Shown here piece after piece: positions 46,260-59,084 of a stretch of 64,000 nt of DNA (position 1 is the stretch's first letter; every line of letters begins with the position of its first letter). The stretch is from Agriotes lineatus (taxonomy: Eukaryota > Arthropoda > Insecta > Coleoptera > Elateridae). Location: contig OW679203.1 in assembly GCA_940337035.1 (NCBI GenBank), positions 24,685,495-24,749,494 of the forward strand. Direction: 5' to 3'. Position numbers and translations under genes: made by a program. The notes under the pieces were generated by a model. The model was not told the origin of the DNA and did not search any database. It saw only the letters and a list, made by a program, of their open reading frames with translations.

Positions 46260-47420
46260 GAGCCAAAAATAATTATCTAGATCTAGGGATCGGCATTTAG
46301 CTAACTGCTATAAGCAGGCACGTTAGAGCAGCGCCGGAATTAATTAGCACAGAGAGTAAATGAAACAATAAGTCGAAATTAAAAGCGATAAACGCCGAAT
46401 CCGCGCCTGGAGCGAATCGTAAGGACTACTTCAAGCGACGCCCTACATTTTTGGAACTGCACGCCGAATCACTGTCACTTTCACAACTCAGGATTGTCCA
46501 AGAAGTTTAATTAAAACCGCCGCTCACACAGCCCGCTGTCCTCGTTTGCGCACGGGACGAAAAAGGACGGCGAATCGTCGATACGCGTTATTTCGAATTC
46601 TTATTCACGCCTACCACTTTTCTCAATGAAAATCGTTGGGCCTTATATAAAGTCTTTTCTTAGGCTTGTTTGGTATTATGTAAGAGTTCACCTGCCTGTG
46701 CGGAATTTGAAGTGACTTAGTTTTAGTTAAGTGGCAATGGTGCTTAAGCTAGGTGAGTTTTGGGGAATGTCTGGGCTTCGCGAGGACTCCTCCGGGAATC
46801 TAATAAAAATATGACTGTACCATAACGTCGATAAAGTTGCTTAATATTCCATATGAAACCTTGCAGCAGATGATGCTGAACGCGTGACGGACATGCCGAT
46901 ACTTCTGGGGCAATTTCTTGTATTTTATTAGAGCCAAGATTAAGGAATTTATTATTCAATAATTTCCAAAACGCGCACGTGAGCGGCTTAAGGCTGAAGC
47001 CCCGCTGTGTCCTATTGAATTTCAGATTTAAAAATTGAATCCGCGTGAAAGCATTTAAGCTGTTGTGCGGCAAGTGCTTTAATAACAATATTAAACGACA
47101 TAATTGCGCCAATTACAACAGCGCTGCGCCTACAACACAAATTAACAATCATTAGAATAATGTTGCCCAATTTCGGCTATAACGCGGTGGCAGGCACCAT
47201 ATAGGGCTATTTTTGAGTGAAACGAGCGCCGATAAAAAGTTCATTGTCTTAGGAACAATGCAGCTTAGGAAATAATTTGGGCGATTAACCGGCAAATTCT
47301 AATTGCTCGGCAATTAAATCAGCCAAGCTTTCGAGGAACTTACGCAGCAGCACGGAAGTTTCCCAATTTGCCGACAAGAATTGACGACGTCTAGTGCAAT
47401 TCAATAATCAAATTCTGAAA
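46260..47420. other. Possible cis-regulatory or conserved non-coding block
   Basis: Compared with its flanks this block is less AT-rich, contains no repeat I could pair, and is crowded with short motifs such as TTAATTA/AATTAATTAG (homeodomain-like), GAACAATG (SOX-like) and TTAAGTGG (NK-like). The minus frame 46744-47112 inside it shows no family resemblance. Function is inferred from composition only. Confidence 0.25.
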
Positions 47421-48477
47421 TAATTTTGAAACTTTTCCCTTCTGATTAATCCACTGATATCAAAAAACGGGTCACTAGTGACACATGGTTCCGACTTTTT
47501 CTCGCTTCAGATATTTCTCGTTAATATTATATATTGATACCTCATTTCGAATGAATACAAAAATAATAATAATACATAATACAAGTTAAGGCAAATAATA
47601 ATATTTCAGTAAGTAATAAATGAAACTGACAATATAAATCATAAATAACATGGTACTTCCAAAATTATAGTTGTTTCTCATTAAAAACTTTATTTTATAT
47701 TCATCTTTGTAAAGGCATTTACAAATAGATGAATAAAGAATAACTCGTAAGTAGTAGTATTTAAAAATTTACAGAAATTGCACTTTACCAACCTTCGTTA
47801 ATGCATTGAAAATGAACTTGGCTAATTTTCAAGTTTGGCATACAATTTGCAAAATCTAAAACATTTACAAGGGATAGAAATAAAGAAAAGTTTTAAATTT
47901 TTTCACACCTTTATTATTATTGTATTATACGCCACGCGAAAAGTTACTTCGAAGTTCTACTGCATAGCAGATCGTTAATAAATAATACCTACTATAATTT
48001 CGAACCTTTGCAGCATCTTGTACAATTTAATATTAATTTATAATAAGATGAAGATTTTGAATTCCATATTACATTCAATTATTTTTTTACTTTAGAAGAT
48101 GTAGTGCTTATATGAACCAATCTTTATTACATTTGTTAGCTCAGCGGCTCCACATATTATTGTTAATAGATTATTTTGTTTATTCATGAAGCGTGCTTTA
48201 ATAGCATATATAACAGCTGGAGCAAAGATGTTACTGCTTTTGTTATGAGGACCAGGGCAGTGTGAAATTGTTCAATAAATACATTTTAAAAGGATCTGCT
48301 GTTTGGGAAGCTTTGACATTGTCTGAACAAAGTAACTTTGCATTTAATATTCTCTTGCAAATTTACAATTTCACAAAAAGTTGGGATCACAAAAAATTGC
48401 ACATTTTCCTTATTTGAAATTTAGAAAATAAGGGAGAAAATCCCCCCTTGCTTCACAACCGCATCCCGAATTATCTT
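47421..48477. other. AT-rich non-coding stretch
   Basis: Nothing recognised. Confidence 0.4.
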
Positions 48478-48725
48478 AAAAAATACCATCGACCAGTAGA
48501 AAGTCTCCAAACAGCGAATTTCAGGAAAACCCGGTTTTGCAAACCCCAAATCTACCTGGGCCGCAAAATTCCCATTTGTCGAATTCCTTTAAAAAACACA
48601 ATCGACTAGTAGAAAACCTCCAAACAGCAAATTTTACACAAATATCAATTTGAAGATTTTTCTGATAATTATAACGTTTTCCCCGTTTTGCAAACCCCAA
48701 ATCCACCTAGGTTGTACAATTCTTA
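48478..48725. repeat. Two-copy degenerate tandem repeat
   Basis: Two units (about 48478-48590 and 48591-48725) share ATCGAC-AGTAGAAA, CTCCAAACAGC-AATTT, and GTTTTGCAAACCCCAAATC followed by ACCT. The second carries an extra stretch in the middle. Minus frame 48521-48706 follows from the repeat. Confidence 0.6.
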
Positions 48726-48782
48726 AAAAGACATAGATTCATCCACATACTGCCACAAACAAAAATTCGAAATTTTTCTCCC

Positions 48783-49208
48783 TTGTGCGAACATCCAATT
48801 TTCTACAAAAGCACCTCACCTTTACACCCCTGTAACTTCACCCCAATGCATCGCAGACCCAAAAAAACAGCCAGTACGATAAACGCTAGTTCATCCTCTT
48901 TCCAACTAGCCCCAAACCATATTTGGATCTTTCAAGGCGTATGCCATGTAACAGCACCGAACGCTTTGGTGTCCAAAAAATCGTTTCGAATCTTCCATTT
49001 TCACAAACTCTCCAGAAAGTTCGCCCTTGACGAGATCTTTAAAATGACACCAACTACATTTACCTACAATACCTACAACAAACTGCGCACTTTCCAAGCG
49101 TCACAGGAGCCCCGTACTACCGTCACACTTCCAATTCGTTACACATTTTCAATATTTAATATTAAATTATATTTGTTGAAATTTATAGTAATACAAAAAT
49201 TATATTGA
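48783..49208 (+). CDS. Unrecognised 141-codon ORF, weak
   Basis: Open + frame starting with ATG, rich in Ser, Thr, Lys and Phe. An open minus frame (48906-49097) overlaps it. No motif, signal peptide or family is recognisable and the upstream neighbour is a repeat. Probably chance or decayed transposon; kept because of its length. Confidence 0.12.
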   Translation: MCEHPIFYKSTSPLHPCNFTPMHRRPKKTASTINASSSSFQLAPNHIWIFQGVCHVTAPNALVSKKSFRIFHFHKLSRKFALDEIFKMTPTTFTYNTYNKLRTFQASQEPRTTVTLPIRYTFSIFNIKLYLLKFIVIQKLY

Positions 49209-50023
49209 AAAAGGTAATCACGCAATTTGACTAACTCTGCTAGAAGCTAGGCAATAGGAAGTAATTAAAAGTAACAAACTAAAGTGTTATCATGTTTTTT
49301 CCTTAAAGGAGAATATACGTTTGACAAGTTTTTAAAAAATTAGAAATTATACGATCAGGGTTGATTGTATAATTGTATATGGAAAGCCTTGCTGATTAAA
49401 ATTAGTATTAGGCTGCATAATTGCTGTTGCATGTTGCTGGTATGTACAGTGTTGTCAAATTAAAAATGCATGTCTCAACATGCAAAAAAGAGCTTCATGT
49501 TTAAAGAGTCTATTAACTTAGTTTTAGTTAGTTTTGGAGACTTTTTAAACATACATATTTATTACATCAGGTTAATAGCACAAATGATAGAGTACATAAA
49601 CAAAAATATCTTGTCAATCTGACTTATAAATGAGTAAAATTTTATTCAAACTTAAGTGAAACAAATATTGATAACAGAAACTGCTATAAATACTTTTATT
49701 TGTCCGCAACCAATTATACTCTCTTCAGATGTATTGTAGGGCTTAGAAGACACTAAAACACGAGTGTTTTATAATTGATTGATCACTATCATGACCCATC
49801 TTCTTCTGCGTAGCTCCAAGTTATGGTTTGTGGATTCAATGTTGTATTGTAGATGTGTCTTATTGGCATCTAAGACACTTAAGAAAAATTAAACACTAGA
49901 TTTCGGGACGGCCTCCTGTATAAACGTTTCTTGAGTGTCCTAGATGCCTAATAAGGTTGCAATTATTACGAAATTTATAGAAATAGTTGACTTAAATTTA
50001 TTTTGTTGTTTCTGGCCATTGCA
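49209..50023. other. Non-coding stretch left of mariner
   Basis: AT-rich. GGGACGGCCTCCTGTAT near 49906-49922 looks like the end of an unclassified element but no partner was found. Confidence 0.35.
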
Positions 50024-50025
50024 TA

Positions 50026-51317
50026 CGAGGGGAGGTCCATAAATTCGCTCCCTAAGTGTGAAAAAAGGTTCTACAAAAACTTCAATATTTTTATTTTTCA
50101 ATATAACCCCCTTTTACTTTAATACATTTATTACATCTACCAATTAATTTTTCTTCGCCTATAAAATAATAACTTTTATATTTATCTTCAAAATGGCTGT
50201 TTACAGCAGTAATCAGTTCTTCATTATTCGAAAATCTTTGTCCGCTTAGCTCCTTTTTCAAATTTGGAAAAAGATAAAAATCACTGCGGGCTAAGTCGCG
50301 ACTGTAGGGTGCATGATTAATTTCCTCAAATCCACATGCCTGTAGTGCTGCCATTGCTACTCGAGCTTTGTGTACAGGGGCATTGTCATGCAAGAGCAGC
50401 ACGCCTCTTGCTAGTTTTCCATGGCGCTTTTCTTTAATGGCCTCTTTCAAACGATGTAGAATGTTGGCATAGTATTCTCCTGTTATCTTTGTATGCTTTT
50501 CCTTGTAATCAATTAATAGAATTCCTTGTGAGTCCCAAAATATGGTTGCCATAATTTTTCCGGCGACTGCGCAACTTTAAACTTCTTGGAATGCTCTGTA
50601 CCCTTCCGGTGCCACTGCATCGATTCTTGCTTCGACTCTGAATCATAAAAATGAACCCAGGTTTCATCCCCTGTTACAATCTTATCAATAATTTCTGCTG
50701 GATTATCCCTACACATTTCCAAAAACTCTCTACATGTTGTCACGCGCGCTCGTTTTTGAACAGGTATGAGTAATCGAGGCACCCATCTTGCAGTGACCTT
50801 GGACATACCGAGATGATCATGAAGAATTAGCAAAACTGTTGTTTCTGATATGCCACATATCTGTGCTATTTCTTTCTTCTTTAATCTTGCATTTTCTAAA
50901 ATTAAATTTTCCAGTTTTTCCACATTTTCTCCTGTGATGGCTTCAACAGGCCGACCAGAGCGAGGGTCATCTAAAGACTCTCTACCCCATTTAAAAAGCT
51001 TGGGCCACTTTTTAATTGTGTAGTCCGAGGGAGTAGAATCGCCATATACTGCCACATTTCTTCCCGAATGGTTGTCGGACTTTTTCCCTGTTTTGCCAGA
51101 AACTTTATTATGGCTCTGTATTCAATTTTGTCCATTTTCTACTTTTGTATATGCAATTCACCTCACACTTTTATTTATTAAAATTAAACTAATTACACGA
51201 AATGGTTCAAACTTTCTAATTACCGTTATGACAGATGTGCAAACGGAAAACATTCAGTTTTCTTTTGTTATCTGGCCTACTAGATATTCAGGGAGCGCAT
51301 TTATGGACCTCCCCTCG
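50026..51317 (-). mobile_element. Full-length mariner transposon, 1292 bp
   Basis: The 28-bp terminal inverted repeats at 50026-50053 and 51290-51317 begin CGAGGGGAGGTCC and differ at one position (TTCGC versus TGCGC). They are flanked by TA at 50024-50025 and 51318-51319, the mariner target duplication. Length and layout fit an intact element, but the transposase is frameshifted, so this copy is inactive unless complemented. Confidence 0.95.
50091..51135 (-). pseudogene. Mariner transposase, D,D34D, two frameshifts
   Basis: About 348 codons, from the ATG at 51135 (MDKIEYRAIIKFLAKQG) to the stop at 50091, fit the normal size. The N-terminal helix-turn-helix region includes GRESLDDPRSGRP and the HTH QICGISETTVL. 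The catalytic aspartates are all present: D in IVTGDETWVHFYD, D in LLHDNAPVHKA and D in LARSDFYLFPNLK. Exactly 34 residues separate the last two, the mariner signature. Frame breaks occur near 51055 (just after IREEM, one base apparently missing) and between about 50555 and 50575 (around the KVAQS/IMATIFWDSQG junction, one extra base). Otherwise the frame is stop-free, suggesting recent inactivation. Confidence 0.9.
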
Positions 51318-51319
51318 TA

Positions 51320-54300
51320 GCTAATCGACGACATAAATGGGTTTTGAGCTGGTGCTTGGTTGGATTTAGTAAAACTTAATCAAAAATCTTTCAAACCACA
51401 CGCTTATTCCATTTCATTTAATGTATTTCCGTGGTTCTCTGCTTCGGAAACTAATATTAGATGAATAATTACACTAGAAGATAGCGACAGCAACTCTGAT
51501 TGAGATTTACTAGCTGAATAGCAATACATTGTGATTGACGTGATATTATTTGGTTTATTTTTAATAAATAAAGTTAATACTAAGAGTCTTCATTCAGAAT
51601 TACACAATTTGTTTTCATTGGAAGGCGGCGATGTGTAGCAAAGGTATGTACTAACATTCGGATGACCTACAAGGAAAGAATATGAATAAGGCACTATGAA
51701 CTTAACAAATGAACGTGTTAAGATGGAATTTGGTTGAACAAGGTAGTAACGGACATGAAAAAGAGTGCAGACCTGGTATGTGAAGTTTTAATGTGCAAAA
51801 ATGAACAGGAATGTGTAGATTTATAAATTGGGAGTAACCGATAGACTTATTTTGGACTGAAAATAAAAGTTGAGATGCTAATTCTGAAAGAATTCGATTA
51901 TGGAAATTTAATTTAAGCGATTTCAAATGTAGACAGTAACTAAGATTATTACAATAACTAGCCTGGGGCTTAGTGCGAGGATTTAAAAAACAAAAAAGTA
52001 TTTTCCATAACAAAAGGATATAAACACAAATTGAGTAATTGCATATGACAGTGAAATTTTGTAAATAACCTGTTGTCACCTGGTTGGCACGTACTTGATA
52101 ATGGGAATTTTGGCATCCTTGAATACAATGCAAATAAAGAAAATAGTTACAGTTAACAGTTAATCTCAAAGAAAAGTGGTTTACGATGATAACCACAGGT
52201 GTAGGAAAATAACAAACAGTAAAGAAGTTTAAGTGCTAATGATTGATACATTATTATAAAGTAATTAAACTAAACTAGCATTTTCAATACTTTATTATTT
52301 ATGTATTTGAGAATCGTAACGCATATCATTATGGTTCTAGTCTGGAAGATTATCAGACATCATTCGAGTCTGATTACACGATGTGTACTGTAATGGTTAG
52401 TTACCATCGAAATGGCATACAAAATTTTATCTGCTTGCAAAAGTTAATGAAGATAAAAATGTGGAAACATTTTTGAAACGGAAACAGCGAATATAGTAAC
52501 AAATTTGTCAAAATACTTATTATAGTACTCAGTCCCATTGAGTATGTCAGTTTGACATTTAAACTGACGCTGACAATGTTATGATTAAGACATAAGAGCA
52601 GAAGGATTTCAACGCCCTAATAAATTCAAAATTAAGAGGAATATACAATGACACCAAATTTATGTATCCAAAATGAACTTGGGAATTCATTAAACAGTTT
52701 GGCAACAAATTATTAATAAAGCACTAACTTAAATGACCATCAACAGGTGCCAAAAAAACTACTTGATGACGCGAAACGAGTATCACAAATGAGGGGTGGG
52801 TGAGACCTGGCCGAAGCCCAGTTATAATTAAGATAATGTTTAATGCATCAAAAAGGTATGTGCACAATCGCCAGGTGGAGCGCATACATTATTGAAATTT
52901 TCCTTTTGCTAATCTTAAAAACTAAAATTAGAGAAAAAAAAATAGAGAATACCGCAAATATAATGTTTAATATTATTTATGAAACAAGTACAATTGGTAA
53001 ACTTATGTGAATGTAAACTGCCCTTAGATAACGTTCATAGATGCAAGACGGCTCCGTTAGAGACCTTGCCTCCTTTCGTGATAAAGTTTATCTTATACTT
53101 AAGATACTACTATAATTAAGATCTGTTCTAACGCTCAGGTTAACCTGTTCTAGTACAAGTGCAATGAAGAGAGCTACGATGTATTTTTATGTGTTGTGAG
53201 TATTAATAAATTATTGTTTAAAAATTGTGGAAATTATAAAATACGAAACCGTAAAATTAAACTTTTCTTACATAATCAACATAAACATATTTAAAAAATA
53301 TTAACTCTCACGTTCCAACTTAAAATATTCGCTCGAAACTTAAATTGAGCACATACTCTCATTCGAGTTTCACAATACATGAATACAAATGAAGCCTCTA
53401 GTGATAACTGTCGTACACTAGCAAGATGTTGTGTGTAATTCAAGATATTCCATTTAAACTACTAATAATGACAATACATAGTATGTATAAATAAAAACAT
53501 ATATGTGCTACTAGCTACTTTACTGTTTGTTATAAATTGCTGATCTGTAAAACTAAATTGAAATATACAGTAAATAAAACTACAGAATTACTTGCGGTTT
53601 ACACCTGATTATAAATGTTTTTAACCTAATAATATTTAAAAATACAAACTGCAATGCAATTATATGAAGCTCAATAGAGCTCATAAAATATATCCAGGTA
53701 TAATCAATACAAATTGTTGATGAGTATAGTTCCATGCGTGCTTAAAATAACAATTTAGAGTGATAGAGATTTCCAATAACTAACTACTTCATGAAGTTTA
53801 ACCGCTAGTCTGCATGTTTTAAATTGCATATTAATAATCTGTATGTACTTGGTAAAATATTTAATGCTATAAATATTTGTTAGGGATACTTAAAAAATTT
53901 ATATATTTTCAACATTCACCTTATTTTTAATTTTATTAAATTATACTATATAGGAAGACTCGGTATTAGCTCAAATTACATTTAACTATCTTGAATAATA
54001 AAGCTGTCATTGAAGCATACTATGGAAAGATAGTTTAATAGTTGGATGTCCTTACAGAATTGGTACATCTGCAACATTGGATTATACTTTACAAAATATC
54101 CTGTATTTGCTCGAATAATAAATCTGCAAAGCTCGTCTTTTCCCTTTGTTCCCTTTGCGAGCTTTATTTTACGAACAAAGTAGACTTATTCCTAGACAGT
54201 TTATATCGCTTTTTCTTCGATATTAAAACAGTAGGCTTTGATGTCATTATTGTCCTTTTCTATAAGTTTATGGTCAACCCGTATTCCTCTGATGTTACTT

Positions 54301-54722
54301 TAAGATCGCAACTTACGAGAATAGTGTAGCTTTTTGCAAATTTTCCACATCAATAATAAATAAATAATGTAACATTTAAGTCATGGCATAATTTATGCAA
54401 AACAAATTATAATATTGTCGTTAGTAATACTGAAATTATTTTCAACTTCCGCCCTAATTCTAATTCTATTATAATTATAATGCAATATAGAAGAACCCTG
54501 TATTATATATATATTCCTTCTAGCTCCCAATGTGGAACAAGCATCATCAACAAACAGTTTCCATCAGCTTCTGTTTAGTGCCTAAACTGAAGCTTTCCAT
54601 AGCCCCTTTTGTGAGATTATATTGAAATGACACGCCTCATACGCCCTATAATGTGTATACATATATTATTTACCCTTATTGTTTATCTAGCTTGCTCAGT
54701 ACACATGAAACTATTAATTTAA
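51320..54722. other. AT-rich non-coding stretch
   Basis: No recognised gene. The 164-codon minus frame at 51702-52196 is Cys/Leu/His-rich without a motif and is probably chance. No paired repeats seen. Confidence 0.4.
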
Positions 54723-55885
54723 TTCAACTCGTAGCTAGGAAGCATCACTATCCGTCAAAACAGGAAGCTAACCTGCAAATTGCATGCTTTACCTAACAAG
54801 CAATTGTTAAAATCTACAGGCATTAGATGCAACTCGAATTGAATTTTCCCTACAAACTATTTCACGTACGCATTTATTTGTCCATTAAACGCATTTCTTT
54901 GCAGTAGGAAACCTTCCCACACCCTAGAGCAACGCCTTGTCGCTCACAAAGCAAACATTCCTTGTATCGGGTTACCTTAAGTGCATGGCTCGAAACTGTA
55001 ACGCAGCCGTTGGACCGAGTCAAGTCATTATGCTTGAATTACTCTCTAGTTGATTGCATTTCCGTACAATCGTGACGCTAGAAAATTCATTGGTGGTGTT
55101 GCATAGGCATATTTAATCAGTACACGATTATACTACACCTACATAACACAAACACTTAGGCGGTAAATTATATTTACTGGGCGGCTTTCAACTCGTAGCT
55201 AGGAAACAGGAAGCTAACCTGCAAATTGCATGCGTTACCTAACAAGCAATTGTTAAAATCTACACGCATTAGATGCAACTCGAATTGAATTTTCTCTACA
55301 AACTATTTGACGTACGCATGTATTTGTCCATTAAACGCATTTCTTTGCAGTAGGAAACCTTCCCACACCCTAGAGCAACGCCTTATCGCTCAAAAAGCAA
55401 ACATTCCTTGTATCGGGTTACCTTAAGTGCATGGCTCGAAACTGCAATGCAGCCGTTGGACCGGGTCAAGTCATTATGCTTGAATTACTCTCTAGTTGAC
55501 TGCGTTTCCGTACAATCGTGACGCTAGAAAATTCATTGGCGGTGTTGCATAGGCATATTTAATCAGTACACGATTATACTACACTTACATAACACAAACA
55601 CTTAGGCGGTAAATTATATTTACTGCGCGGTTTTCAACTCGTAGCTAGGAAACAGGAAGCTAACCTGCAAATTGCATGCGTTACCTAACAAGCAATTGTT
55701 AAAATCTACACGCATTAGATGCAACTCGAATTGAATTTCCCCTACAAACTATTTCACGTACGCATTTATTTGTCCATTAAACGCATTTCTTTGCAGTAGG
55801 AAACCTTCCCACACCCTAGAGCGACGTCTTGTCTCTCAAAAAGCAAACATTCTTTGTATCGGGTTACCTTAAGTGCATGGCTCGA
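54723..55885. repeat. 446-bp tandem duplication, 2.5 copies
   Basis: Units start at 54725, 55189 and 55635 (CAACTCGTAGCTAGGAA). The third stops at about 55885 after AAGTGCATGGCTCGA. The first unit has 18 extra bp after TAGCTAGGAA, giving periods of 464 and 446. Copies are nearly identical by eye, differing at scattered single bases, so the duplication is recent. There is no ORF. The unit contains ATTA/TTTAAT-type motifs and could be duplicated regulatory or plain intronic DNA. Confidence 0.9.
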
Positions 55886-56580
55886 TTTCCATCTGTTAAC
55901 CGTTCCTTTCTTCATTGTTGCTTCAGTTCTAGTACTTCTATACTGGTTTCTGTTTTACTCATTTTGAGATTTGAGACTTTTTTCCAAATTGTATTGAGTT
56001 CCTTGTCATATTGACCATTCTCTGTCATAGTATTTAAAAATTGTGTAATTTTTGCATCCAAGGAGGAGGGTAGAGACTATATTTTAGTTCCGCTTGTGGT
56101 CGCAGCTTGATAATTTGCTACACAGTCGGCTCTTACCCCACAGTTCCGAATGCCACCTAGGGCTGAAAGACTGTAAATTGGACGTTTTGTTTTCGTTGTA
56201 TATTTTTTTTGCTGAAGATTGCCAAAAATGTGTTAGTGGGCGTGACTCAATTTTACGCAGTGTAGGCGATCCGGACGCCAAGTTAATAAATTCTGCCGTG
56301 GTGGCATTATGGGATAAGAACCGGATCTTTGTGAACTGAAAAGACCTCATAGCTATTTTTGTGTTTTAACTGCCTTCTCTTATTCTATTGTTTAGATCGC
56401 TTATCACCATACAAATTTCTTTTCTCTACTAACTCTACTTTATTTATTGCTTCTGTTAGGTCATCATATACGGCAATGGGGTGCTTAATTTCTGAAATAT
56501 TATGTTTAATCAGCTATTTTAGAGCTATAAAGTTGTTCTGAGCTGTGAGGATATCTCTATCGGCCAAAATCTACTTTTTG
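55886..56580. other. Non-coding stretch
   Basis: Overlapping chance frames on both strands (56084-56350) show no family resemblance. Nothing else recognised. Confidence 0.35.
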
Positions 56581-57736
56581 CATTCTGATAGTATGTCATA
56601 GATAGCAGCGAAGATGACCTGGAGAAATTATATACAGACTTCAGAAGTGTCATGGATCAACTGAAAAATAAAGATTTAACTATTTTAATGGGTGACCTTA
56701 ATGCGAAGATCGGCCAAGGTAGACAACGCAACATAATTGGTGACTTTGGACGGCGCAAGAAATGAAAGAGGGAACCGATTCGTGGAATTTTGCCTGGAAA
56801 ACAACTTATGCATAATGAACACTTTCTACAAATTGGCAAAAAGAAGGTTATACACCTGGAAATCTCCGGATGACTATCAACAAACGCTATAGAAATGCCG
56901 TCAAATCAGTTAAAACCTACCCTGGCGCTGACGTACCCTCAGATCACTGCTTATTACTAGGAGAAATAAAACTTAGACTAAAGAAGATTAAACGCCGTGA
57001 AGCTCCTTGCCGACTGAACACTGAATATTTGAAGAATAACCGACGACAGATTGTGAAATCTATGGAAAGTAAACTAGAGATTAATGACCCTGAACACAGT
57101 ATAGAAGACGAATGGAACCAATTTAAGCGATGCCTTCAATATGTACAAGAACATCAAAGAAGTGGTTGGAATACGTAATAGAAATACTAACAATCTAGTA
57201 GACAATAACGGTAAACTTATTATAGATGATCAAGAGAAAATGAAGAGATGGGAAGAATATATAGGTGAATTATTTAATGACAAACGACAAGAATACGAAA
57301 TACAAAATATTAGAACAGGCCCTGAAATAACAATAGACGAAATTGGTCATACGATAAAAACAGTGAAATTAAGGAAAACGACAGGTCCAGATGACATACC
57401 AACTGAAATGCTTAAAATTCTGAAGAAAAAGGGAAAAAATATCTGCTCCACATGTTCAACAAAATCTATGACACAGGAGTTATCCCAACAGATTGGCTGA
57501 GATCTACATTTGTGGCAATTTCGAAAAAAGCAAACTCAAAACAATGTAGTGAACATCGAACTATTAGCCTAATGAGCCACGTGCTAAAAATAATCCTCCT
57601 AGTCATTCACTCTAGAATTCATAATAAAAGAGAAGAAAATATGGCTGATATACAGTTTGGCTTCCGCAACAATCTCGGAACTAGAGAAGCACTATTTAGC
57701 ATTCAAGTTCTAGTGCAAAGGTGTAGAGACATTAAT

Positions 57737-57744
57737 CGTCCAGT
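57737..57744. repeat. Left 8-bp target duplication
   Basis: CGTCCAGT precedes the insertion and recurs at 58684-58691. Removing the insert and one copy restores the LINE reading (RDINRPV joined to YMCFV). Confidence 0.9.
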
Positions 57745-58683
57745 CATGGGCGCCGTTAGAAAACTTCTCAGGGAGGGGCAATATTTTTTGGATAGTGAGA
57801 TAAGACAATTAAATTCACAGAGGGTCTAAAATAAGAAACACTTGATGCGCATCTAAAAAATGCTATTAGATTTAAAAAAATATAAAAACAAAATACTACA
57901 GGGTTTGGGAAAAATACCTGTATTACCAACACGTTTTGTGTATCTAAATTAAAAATACTAAAATCATTACGTTCTTTACTACATCCTCACTTTATGGTTT
58001 GGGCATCGAAGCGCACAAAATAGTGAAGCGTTAGTAATAGCGATACACAATAATGCAGACATAAAATTAATTAACAAATAAAATAATAGGTGCAAAAAAT
58101 ACACATACCGTATAGACCGGATCGAAGTACCAAATAAAAAACAATGTAAACCAGGATACACAATAATCTAACAGCAGTAACTCAACCAGAGAGCGAATAA
58201 GATCAACTTGAGATAAGTAATGCATTTATTTTAAATATTTGCTAACATTCCGTGCAGGTGCACTGGGATTTGGCGAGCCATTGCATTTATTACTTGAACG
58301 TGCCTAGACACAAGAAAACCCAACATCGGTCGGTCCTTATATAAAGGCGTCAAGAAAGGGAAGTTTAAATGTTTTGTATCGAGCTGAGTGACAAATTCAC
58401 ATACGCCTCTCATCTCGATATTTCGGCCATCGACTTATTTCTGCTTATTCAAAGAATCGGTTCTGTAAAGTAAGCAGAACCTTAAGGCGGACAAATGAAT
58501 AAATCGTTGCTGTTATTACGCACACGATATAATATTATTACACCCTATGAAAATAATTTCTGTGCGGTGAGTTCTGATAGCTCGGCGGTCAGCGCGTGGC
58601 GCGTAATGGTGGATTTTATTATCTTTGGAAAAATCCAGGGAGGGGCAAGTGCCCCTCCTTGCCCCTATGTAACAGCGCCCATG
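57745..58683. mobile_element. hAT-like non-autonomous transposon, 939 bp
   Basis: The terminal inverted repeats CATGGGCGCCGTTA and CATGGGCGCTGTTA (one mismatch) are flanked by 8-bp duplications. Inside both ends lies the subterminal motif GGGAGGGGCAA, repeated as a palindrome GGGGCAAGTGCCCC near the right end. 8-bp duplications, short TIRs and subterminal repeats fit the hAT superfamily (P elements also make 8-bp duplications). No transposase-like ORF is present, so it would rely on another element's enzyme. Confidence 0.85.
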
Positions 58684-59084
58684 CGTCCAGTGTACATGTG
58701 CTTTGTAACTTTGAAAAAGCATTTAATCGAGTCAGACACACCAAAATGACCGAAATTCTCCAGAAAACGGGCATTGATGATAAAGATCTTCGGATAATTC
58801 GAAATCTATACTGGAACCAACGAGCCAACATAAGAATAGGCCAAAACCTCTTTAAAGAAATAGACATACGTCGCAGGGTAAGACAGGGGTGTATTTAATA
58901 CCAAGAAGACCAAGTTTATGATCGTTAGAAAATCACCAGAGAATGCTCCAAGACTCACAGCGTATGGCATACCACTCGAGAAAACATCTAAAATAAGAAT
59001 AAGGTACCTGGGATGCCAAGTCAACAATAACTGACCAATGAAATAAAATTCCGCATAGAAAAATCACGAACTGCGTTTTTTAAA

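Noticed and set aside
46744..47112. 122-codon minus-strand ORF
   Set aside because: No recognisable domain and composition typical of non-coding sequence; treated as part of a possible regulatory block.
51702..52196. 164-codon minus-strand ORF
   Set aside because: Low-complexity Leu/Cys/His composition, no motif, no splice or repeat context; consistent with chance in AT-rich DNA.
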